A program made the position numbers and the translations under genes. DNA of 64,000 nucleotides from Salinispora mooreana (lineage in GTDB: Bacteria > Actinomycetota > Actinomycetes > Mycobacteriales > Micromonosporaceae), in NCBI RefSeq assembly GCF_000379065.1, contig NZ_KB900614.1:3288484-3352483 (forward strand), given 5' to 3'. The notes beneath the pieces were generated by a model. The model was not told where the DNA came from. It searched no databases and saw nothing but the letters and a program-made list of their open reading frames with translations. Below, piece after piece: positions 58,257-64,000 of this stretch. Every line of letters starts with the position of its first letter. Position 1 is the stretch's first letter.

Positions 58257-59240
58257 ATGAAGGCCATCGTGCAAGACCGCTACGGGCCGCCGGAGTCCCT
58301 CACCCTCGCGGAGGTTGACCCCCCGGCACCCGCCGCCAACGAGGTGCTGGTGCGGGTCGAAGCCGCAGCCCTCAACGCCTATGACTGGCATGTGCTGCGC
58401 GGCGACCCCCGGCTGGCACGGTTGGCGCTGGGCCGGTCAAGGCCCCGGGCCCACATCCGTGGTCGCGACTTCGCCGGCGTGGTGGAATCCGTCGGCGAGA
58501 ACGTTCAGCAGTTCCGCCCCGGCGATGCGGTCTTCGGCGATCTCGGCGACGCCAACGGCGCCTTCGCCGAGTACGTCCGCGTACCCGAAACGCTGATCGC
58601 ACCGAAGCCGAGCAACCTGACGCCGCGGCAGGCCGCCAGCCTGCCGCTCGCCGGCGTCACCGCACTCATGGGGCTGGCTGACCTCGGGCGGGTCGAGCCC
58701 GGCCACCGCGTCCTGATCAACGGCGCCTCCGGCGGCGTCGGCACCCTCGCCGTGCAGCTGGCCAAGGCGCTCGGCGCGAGCGTGACCGCGGTGTGTAGCA
58801 CCCGCAACACCGACCTGGTCCGCTCCCTCGGCGCCGATCATGTCGTTGACTACACCCGGAGCGACTTCACCCACGACTTCCAGCCCCACGATGTCGTGTT
58901 CGACCTGGTCGGCAACCGCTCGCTCACCGCACTCCGGCGAGTGCTGACCCCCGCCGGGATGTTGATCCTCTCCGGCGGCGGGGTCTACCGCGGCGGTAGC
59001 CTCGTCGGACCGGTCTGGCTCATTACCCGCGGGCGACTGCTGGCACCCTTCGTCCGACACCGCATCGCCGTTCTCACCACCATGCCCAGCCGCAAGCACC
59101 TCGACCTGCTCCGCGACCATGCCGAGACCGGCGACCTCACCCCGGTTATCGACCGGAGCTACCCGCTGCACGAGGTACCGCAAGCACTGAGGTACCTCGA
59201 AGGCGGACACGCGCGGGGGAAAGTAGTGATCACCATCTGA
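58257..59240 (+). CDS. NAD(P)-dependent alcohol dehydrogenase/quinone oxidoreductase (MDR)
   Basis: 327 residues from ATG 58257 (GGAG 5 bases upstream; GTG 58251 is possible). Zinc-lacking MDR: MKAIVQDRYGPPESLTLAEV, GRDFAGVVESVGENVQQFRP, VLINGASGGVGTLAVQLAKA (NADPH site), GADHVVDYTRSDF, LEGGHARGKVVITI. It probably reduces quinones or enones with NADPH. Controlled by the divergent TetR through the paired operators. Confidence 0.9.
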   Translation: MKAIVQDRYGPPESLTLAEVDPPAPAANEVLVRVEAAALNAYDWHVLRGDPRLARLALGRSRPRAHIRGRDFAGVVESVGENVQQFRPGDAVFGDLGDANGAFAEYVRVPETLIAPKPSNLTPRQAASLPLAGVTALMGLADLGRVEPGHRVLINGASGGVGTLAVQLAKALGASVTAVCSTRNTDLVRSLGADHVVDYTRSDFTHDFQPHDVVFDLVGNRSLTALRRVLTPAGMLILSGGGVYRGGSLVGPVWLITRGRLLAPFVRHRIAVLTTMPSRKHLDLLRDHAETGDLTPVIDRSYPLHEVPQALRYLEGGHARGKVVITI

Positions 59241-59275
59241 GGCGTAACGGGCGCCATCGCGGGTAGAAGCCGGGT

Positions 59276-61066
59276 GTGGCGGAGATCAGTGACTATGCGT
59301 TTCTGGGCGACTGCCAAGGCGCGGCGTTGGTGTCGGCGGACGGTTCGGTGGACTGGTGGTGTCCACCCCGGTTCGACGGGCCAAGCGTCTTCGCGCGGCT
59401 ACTCGGCACCGCTGGCGGCCACTGGTGGATCCGACCGCACGGGCAGTACACGACGAGCCGCTGCTACCTCGACGGCACGATGGTCGTCCAGACCGACTTT
59501 CACACCCAGGACGGGGTGCTGCGGCTGACCGATGCGCTCAGCCTCGGCGTCGGGGAACGCGGTCACCAGATCGGCCTCGGCTCGCCGCACGTCCTCCTGC
59601 GCCGGGTCGATGCCATCGTCGGCCCGGCGCAGGTGACGGTCGAGGTGGCGGCCCGGCCCGAGTACGGCCTGGTCAGCCCCACCGTTTCCGACGCCACGAC
59701 AGGGATCGAGATCTCCGGCGGCGCCGATCGACTCACCCTGACCAGCGACCACGACCTGACCATCGATGGTTCCGTGGTGACCGGAGAGTTCAGCCTCGCC
59801 GAGGGGGAGAGCGCGGTCTTCGCACTGCACCACCGATGGGCCACCCACCCACCGACGATTCCCCTCGACGGGCGGGCGGCGCTGCGGGACACCATCGCCG
59901 CCTGGCGGTCCTGGGACCGCATTCACCAGGGCTACCGAGGGCCGTACCGGGAGCAGGTCCGACGCAGTGCCCTCGTGCTGCAGGCGCTGACCTACCAGCC
60001 AACCGGAGCCGTGATCGCCGCCCCCACCACCTCCCTGCCGGAGGAGGTCGGTGGCGAGGCGAACTGGGACTACCGTTTCGGCTGGCTCCGCGACGGCGCC
60101 TTCACCCTGAAGGCGCTCTGGGTCGCCGCCTGCCCGGACGAGGCACACCGGTTCTTCGACTGGATGGCCGAGTCGGTGGGCTCGGTGGAGGCCGAGGACC
60201 ATGTCCCGATCATGTTCGGCGCGGGTGGCGAGCGTGATCTCACCGAACACACCCTCGAGCACCTTGAGGGCTACCGGGACAGCCGCCCGGTGCGGGTCGG
60301 CAACGACGCCTGGCTACAGAAGCAACTCGACGTCATCGGCGAGGTCATCGAGTGCGCCTGGGTCCTGCGGGACCAGCTCACCGAGCTGTCGCCCGCCGCC
60401 GCCAGCCTGCTCCGTTCCCTGGCCGACCGGGCCGTGGACACCTGGCGGGAGCGGGATGCCGGAATCTGGGAGGGGCGTGAGGGTCAGCGGCACTACCTGA
60501 CCTCGAAGGTGATGTGCTGGTTGGCCCTCGACCGGGCCGTCAAGCTCGCCGGGCTTCTGGATGCCGAGGCGAAGGTCCCGCAGTGGACGGAGGCGATGGC
60601 GCAGGTCCGGGCGGCGATCCTGGAGGAGGGGTGGAACAGCTCGACCAGGGCGTTCACCGGTGCCTTCGGCTCCGACCACCTGGATGCCGGAGTCCTGGTC
60701 ATGCCCATCCTCGGGTTCCTCCCCGCCGACGACGACAAGATCCTGGCCACGGTCGATGCCATCGAGCGGGACCTGGTCCAGGACGGCCTGGTGCAACGCT
60801 GGACCCGGGCCGGGGACGAGGGCGCCTTCATCATCTGCTCGTACTGGCTGGTCCAGGCCCTGGCCCTGGCCGGGCGCCTCGACCGGGCCCGGCAGGTCTT
60901 CGAGACCGTCACCGCGCGGGCGAACGATCTCGGCCTGCTCGCCGAGGAGATCGACCGACGCGACGGACGCCTGATCGGCAACTTTCCCCAGGCGTTGTCC
61001 CACATCGGTCTGATCAACGCCGCCTGGACCATCGGCCAGGCCGAGGCCGCGGGAACCAGTAGGTAG
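59276..61066 (+). CDS. Glycoside hydrolase family 15 (glucoamylase/trehalase)
   Basis: 596 residues from GTG 59276. N-terminal beta-sandwich (ISDYAFLGDCQGAALVSADG, SVDWWCPPRFDGPSVFARLL) and the (alpha/alpha)6 barrel with NWDYRFGWLRDGAFTLKALW, EHLEGYRDSRPVRVGNDAW and GAFIICSYWLVQALALAG. Such actinomycete GH15 proteins often act as trehalase or on short alpha-glucans; no signal peptide, so intracellular. Overlaps by one base an alternative GTG start of the following SDR gene. Confidence 0.92.
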   Translation: MAEISDYAFLGDCQGAALVSADGSVDWWCPPRFDGPSVFARLLGTAGGHWWIRPHGQYTTSRCYLDGTMVVQTDFHTQDGVLRLTDALSLGVGERGHQIGLGSPHVLLRRVDAIVGPAQVTVEVAARPEYGLVSPTVSDATTGIEISGGADRLTLTSDHDLTIDGSVVTGEFSLAEGESAVFALHHRWATHPPTIPLDGRAALRDTIAAWRSWDRIHQGYRGPYREQVRRSALVLQALTYQPTGAVIAAPTTSLPEEVGGEANWDYRFGWLRDGAFTLKALWVAACPDEAHRFFDWMAESVGSVEAEDHVPIMFGAGGERDLTEHTLEHLEGYRDSRPVRVGNDAWLQKQLDVIGEVIECAWVLRDQLTELSPAAASLLRSLADRAVDTWRERDAGIWEGREGQRHYLTSKVMCWLALDRAVKLAGLLDAEAKVPQWTEAMAQVRAAILEEGWNSSTRAFTGAFGSDHLDAGVLVMPILGFLPADDDKILATVDAIERDLVQDGLVQRWTRAGDEGAFIICSYWLVQALALAGRLDRARQVFETVTARANDLGLLAEEIDRRDGRLIGNFPQALSHIGLINAAWTIGQAEAAGTSR

Positions 61067-61092
61067 TGGCAGTCGAGGAAAGGAGCACGTTG

Positions 61093-61872
61093 ATGAGCGG
61101 ACGACTGATGGGTAGAACCGCCCTGATCACCGGCTCGGACTCCGGTATCGGGCAGGCCACCGCGATCGAGTTCGGCCGGGAGGGCGCCGACGTGGTGGTG
61201 CACTACCTGCATGACCATGCGGGGGCGAGCCACACCAAGGCCGAAATCGAAAAGGCGGGTCGACGCGCCGTGGTGGTGCAGGGCGACATCAGCGTCGAGC
61301 ACCAGGTCGAGGCGATGTTCGACGAGGCCTTGGCGACCTTCGGAGAGCTGGACATCCTGATGAACGACGCCGGGGTGGACGCGTCCGGCATCCCGGTCGC
61401 CGATCTGGACACCGAGACCTGGGACCGCGCCATCCGCACCAACCTGTACGGGATGTTCTTCTGCTGCCGGCGGTTCGTCCGGCACCGCCGCGACCACGGC
61501 GGACACGGGAAGATCATCAACATCACCTCCATCCACCAGGAGGTGGCCCGGGCCGGCGGCGCCGACTACGACGCCAGCAAGGGCGGCATGCTGGAGCTGG
61601 CCAAGAGCATCGCGCTGGAGGTCGCCCCGATACACATGAACGTCAACAACATCGGGCCGGGCATGGTGCTCACTCCGTTCAACCAACGCGCGATCGACGA
61701 CCCGCAGTACCTGGAGGAGCAGGTGCAGTCGATCCCGTGGAAGCGGGCCGCCCAGCCGGAGGAGATCGCGAAGCTCGCCGTCTTCCTGGCCAGCGACGAC
61801 GCCAACTACGTCACCGGGTCGACCTACTTCATGGACGGTGGCCTCATGCAGAACCAGGGGCAGGGCGCGTAG
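61093..61872 (+). CDS. SDR-family oxidoreductase (glucose 1-dehydrogenase-like)
   Basis: 259 residues from ATG 61093 (GGAG 7 bases upstream; GTG 61066 would give ten extra residues). TALITGSDSGIGQATAIEF, VQGDISVEHQVEAMFDEAL, ILMNDAGVDASGI (Asp replaces the second Asn of NNAG), catalytic YDASKGGMLELAKSIALEV, FLASDDANYVTGSTYFMDGG. Coupling to GH15 suggests sugar oxidation (glucose freed by the hydrolase), as inference. Confidence 0.9.
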   Translation: MSGRLMGRTALITGSDSGIGQATAIEFGREGADVVVHYLHDHAGASHTKAEIEKAGRRAVVVQGDISVEHQVEAMFDEALATFGELDILMNDAGVDASGIPVADLDTETWDRAIRTNLYGMFFCCRRFVRHRRDHGGHGKIINITSIHQEVARAGGADYDASKGGMLELAKSIALEVAPIHMNVNNIGPGMVLTPFNQRAIDDPQYLEEQVQSIPWKRAAQPEEIAKLAVFLASDDANYVTGSTYFMDGGLMQNQGQGA

Positions 61873-61899
61873 GGCGCGCTCCGACGCGAAGGGGGGACG

Positions 61900-62121
61900 G
61901 TCGGCGCCGCGATCGGGCGCGACATGCGCTGGGAGGATGTCCCCCCTCCGGCCATCCGCCCGATGCTGGCCGAGGCGATGGGGAGCCCCGCCTGCACGGA
62001 GATGGCGTTGACCGGCTGGGCATCGATGGTGGAGACACCGAAGCAGGTGGCCGACGATGTCGCGACGGCACTGGGGCGGCCTGCACGCACCTTCGCCCAG
62101 TGGGCCGCCGACCTCGCCTGA
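61900..62121 (+). pseudogene. C-terminal fragment of an NmrA-like NAD(P)-binding protein
   Basis: The frame (ATG 61924) reads MRWEDVPPPAIRPMLAEAMG, EMALTGWASMVETPKQVADD and ends TALGRPARTFAQWAADLA, the usual tail of NmrA-type NAD(P)H-binding proteins. The Rossmann N-terminus is missing; the preceding bases are the end of the SDR gene. Likely a deletion remnant. Confidence 0.55.
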
Positions 62122-62145
62122 ACCGCCCCGGGGGCCCGGCTTCAG
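62118..62145. terminator. Imperfect hairpin between convergent genes
   Basis: CTGAA...TTCAG arms around a CCCCGGGGG centre at the end of the NmrA fragment and before the SMP-30 stop. A weak candidate for a bidirectional terminator. Confidence 0.35.
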
Positions 62146-62159
62146 GGTCATCAGCCGCT

Positions 62160-63071
62160 TCATTCCGGGTAGCGGGCGCCGTTGAAGGTGACCCGCAGCG
62201 CGTACACCGACCGGCCGGCGGTGATGTAGAGCTGGTTGCGTTTCGGTCCACCGAAGGTGAGATTGGCGACGGGCTCGGGCAGGAGCAACTTCCCGATGAG
62301 GCTGCCATCGGGAGCGAAGCAGTGCACGCCGTCCCAGGCCGCGGCCCAGACTCGGCCGGCGTCATCGACGCGCAGCCCGTCGAAGCGGCCGTAGTCACAC
62401 TCGGCGAAGATCTTGCCGCCGCTGAGGGTGTCGTCGGCGGCGACGTCGAAGACCCGGATGTGGCTGGGTTCCTGTCGCGTGTCGACGATGAACAGCCGTT
62501 GTTCGTCCGGCGAGAACGCCAGCCCGTTGGGGCGGAAGAAGTCGTCCGCGACCACCCGCAGGTCCCCGGTGCGGGGGTCGAGCCGAAACACATAGCACGA
62601 GCCGCCGAACTCGGGCTCGGCCCTGTTGCCCTCGTAGTCACTGTTGATGCCGTAGCTCGGGTCGGTGAACCAGATCGTGCCGTCGGACCGGACCACGACA
62701 TCGTTGGGACTGTTGAGCCGCCTGCCGGTGTAGCGGTCTGCCAACACGGTGATCGTTCCGTCGTGCTCGGTGCGGGTCACCCGCCGGCTTCCCTGCTCGC
62801 AGGTGATCAGCCGGCCCTGCCGGTCGATCGTGTTGCCGTTGGCGTAGCCCGAGGGTTGGCGGAACACCCCGACCGCGCCGGTGGTCTCGTCCCAGCGCAG
62901 CAGCCGATCGTTCGGGATGTCGCTCCACACCAGGTAGCGCCCGGCCGTGAAGTAGACCGGGCCTTCCGACTTCCGCGCGTCGCCGTGCAGGACCTCAAGA
63001 ACGAAGTCACCGTCGAGGTCCCGGAAACGCTCGTCCAGCAGTCGGAACTCAGCAGGGACTGTATCAGGCAT
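62160..63071 (-). CDS. SMP-30/gluconolactonase family protein
   Basis: 303 residues, six-bladed beta-propeller: HGDARKSEGPVYFTAGRYLV (metal Glu), SDIPNDRLLRWDETTG, NSPNDVVVRSDGTIWFTDPS (Asn/Asp site), FFRPNGLAFSPDEQRLFIVD, DGLRVDDAGRVWAAAWDGVH. It opens the lactone of an aldonic acid such as glucono-1,5-lactone, which would follow glucose dehydrogenase chemistry. No signal peptide. An Lrp-type regulator is divergent from it. Confidence 0.92.
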   Translation of the reverse strand: MPDTVPAEFRLLDERFRDLDGDFVLEVLHGDARKSEGPVYFTAGRYLVWSDIPNDRLLRWDETTGAVGVFRQPSGYANGNTIDRQGRLITCEQGSRRVTRTEHDGTITVLADRYTGRRLNSPNDVVVRSDGTIWFTDPSYGINSDYEGNRAEPEFGGSCYVFRLDPRTGDLRVVADDFFRPNGLAFSPDEQRLFIVDTRQEPSHIRVFDVAADDTLSGGKIFAECDYGRFDGLRVDDAGRVWAAAWDGVHCFAPDGSLIGKLLLPEPVANLTFGGPKRNQLYITAGRSVYALRVTFNGARYPE

Positions 63072-63167
63072 ATTGACCTCCTAGCAGGATGATGTTCTAC
63101 AGCAAAGCCTGCCTTCCGAATCTGGTAAGGTCAAGTTGTTCATCTTTCCAATCCCGATGGGTGTTCG

Positions 63168-63623
63168 ATGCTTGACGATATTGACCGCGTCCTGGTGACC
63201 CGCCTGCAGCAGGACGCGACCCAGTCCTACGCGGCCCTCGGCGCGGCCGTTGACCTGTCCGCCGGTTCGGCACACGAACGCGTACGTAAGCTGCGCGAGC
63301 GGGGCGTGATCCGGCGTACCACCGTTGACGTCGATCCGGCCGCAGTCGGCCGGGGCGTGCTCGCCTACGTGATGCTCGGCGCCGACGCGTGGATGGGGGA
63401 CGCGGCCACCCGGGACGCACTCGCGGCTATACCCGAAATCCAGGAGGCACACATCACCGCCGGCACGGCGAGCGTGCTGGTGAAGGTTCGCACCGCCACC
63501 ACCGAGGACCTGCAAGCCCTCCTGAGACGCCTCTTCGCCATCGACGGAGTCACCAGCACCCAGACCATCGTCGTCCTGGAGTCGTTCTTCGAACGGCCGA
63601 TCAGCGTTGACCCGGCTCGCTGA
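63168..63623 (+). CDS. Lrp/AsnC-family transcriptional regulator
   Basis: 151 residues. Winged helix MLDDIDRVLVTRLQQDATQS, YAALGAAVDLSAGSAHERVR, KLRERGVIRRTTVDVDPAAV, then the RAM (ACT-like) effector domain EIQEAHITAGTASVLVKVRT, LLRRLFAIDGVTSTQTIVVL. Small amino-acid-sensing regulator. Divergent from the SMP-30 gene with 96 bases between; probably acts on it and on its own promoter. Confidence 0.92.
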   Translation: MLDDIDRVLVTRLQQDATQSYAALGAAVDLSAGSAHERVRKLRERGVIRRTTVDVDPAAVGRGVLAYVMLGADAWMGDAATRDALAAIPEIQEAHITAGTASVLVKVRTATTEDLQALLRRLFAIDGVTSTQTIVVLESFFERPISVDPAR

Positions 63624-63688
63624 GCACAGCCCCGACCGTCAGCCGAGGCACCGGGCAGACCCGACCTCCGGCGCGGAGCCAAGGGCGT

Positions 63689-64000
63689 TCACACCTGCTG
63701 CTCCGCATCCCGCTCGGCAGCGTCAATCGCGCTGTCGGTCACCCAGAACAATCCGATGACCAGGCTGAGCGCCAGCACACCCATGACCGCGAAGACCGCG
63801 CGCAGGCCAAGCCACTCCGCCAACAGACCGCCGGTGAGCGCACCGAGAGGCATGCCGCCCCAGGCCAGCATCCGGTAACTGCTGTTGACCCGGCCAAGCA
63901 GCCGGTTGGGGGTGATCCGCTGGCGGAGCGAGATCGTGATGACGTTCCAGGTGGCGACCAGAATCCCGCCCCCGAAGTAGACGGCGCCCACCACGTACGG
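63689..64000 (-). CDS. MFS transporter, C-terminal part (truncated by window edge)
   Basis: The frame runs off the right edge and shows the last ~104 residues of an MFS transporter, with the last four TMs (AVYFGGGILVATWNVITISL, MPLGALTGGLLAEWLGLRAV, FAVMGVLALSLVIGLFWV) and motif-like NRLLGRVNSSYRMLAWG. The C-terminus ends in an acidic tail DAAERDAEQQV. It is a proton-coupled exporter of unknown substrate. Confidence 0.85.
   Translation of the reverse strand, partial: PYVVGAVYFGGGILVATWNVITISLRQRITPNRLLGRVNSSYRMLAWGGMPLGALTGGLLAEWLGLRAVFAVMGVLALSLVIGLFWVTDSAIDAAERDAEQQV

Noticed and set aside
60493-62163. A 556-residue minus-strand frame and a 451-residue plus frame over 61737-63092
   Set aside because: They overlap the GH15, SDR and SMP-30 genes antisense and contain no recognisable domain.

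Overview
This high-GC, GTG-rich sequence reads as an actinomycete chromosome, most likely Micromonosporaceae (Salinispora or Micromonospora-like). The pointers are a nonribosomal peptide synthetase next to an LmbU-type regulator, the galU-glp-acetyltransferase-sepX block, and a block that follows the mycobacterial folP2-tagA-sigE-htrA-tatB-mrp region. The genus call is inference from gene content.

Layout. (1) 1-5.7 kb is an accessory region: the 5' part of an NRPS (cut by the left edge), broken IS5-, IS110- and IS630-type transposases, an LmbU-family activator gene with an early TTA codon, and a frameshifted beta-helix gene. It ends at a tRNA-Ala(CGC) gene, so it looks like an eroded genomic island beside a tRNA. 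(2) 5.9-12.2 kb, minus strand: a likely operon running from a membrane GGDEF cyclase through galU, a MoeA/gephyrin-like gene, a GNAT acetyltransferase and a SepX/GlpR-type membrane protein. This links cell-division factors, UDP-glucose supply and c-di-GMP. (3) 12.2-21 kb: folate cyclo-ligase, FmdB, DUF2231, a Fur regulator, a RecB-like nuclease, MarC, PHP and PH-domain proteins, a TrmH methyltransferase and a MaoC hydratase.

(4) 21.6-32.4 kb: thioredoxin, a radical SAM protein behind a LexA-like box, a CoA-binding protein, an acyl-CoA dehydrogenase, two DUF4190 membrane proteins, three enzymes that fit the ethylmalonyl-CoA pathway (MaoC, acyl-CoA dehydrogenase, CitE-like lyase) spread over 8 kb, SDRs, an EamA exporter, a HAD hydrolase and PhzF. 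(5) 32.4-46.4 kb: MgtE_N/CBS, DUF1003, Mrp, a tyrosine phosphatase, TatB, HtrA, O-methyltransferase, PepA, DUF3117, PaaX with enoyl-CoA hydratase, Tag, SRPBCC, DivIVA-like and FolP. Gene content follows the mycobacterial Rv1207-Rv1232c region, but sigE-rseA and gpgS are missing from their expected places.

(6) 46.4-53.8 kb: an orphan nuoA, a secreted C39 peptidase, the KorAB 2-oxoacid:ferredoxin oxidoreductase, a potassium channel, and a ClgR/PopR-like regulator directly before clpP with a palindrome between them. (7) 53.9-64 kb is more accessory: an AEC transporter, duplicated ABM monooxygenase genes, an exported haloalkane-dehalogenase-like hydrolase, a TetR regulator with two palindromic operators in front of a quinone-reductase-like gene, a GH15 enzyme with an SDR, an SMP-30 lactonase, an Lrp regulator and the end of an MFS transporter gene.
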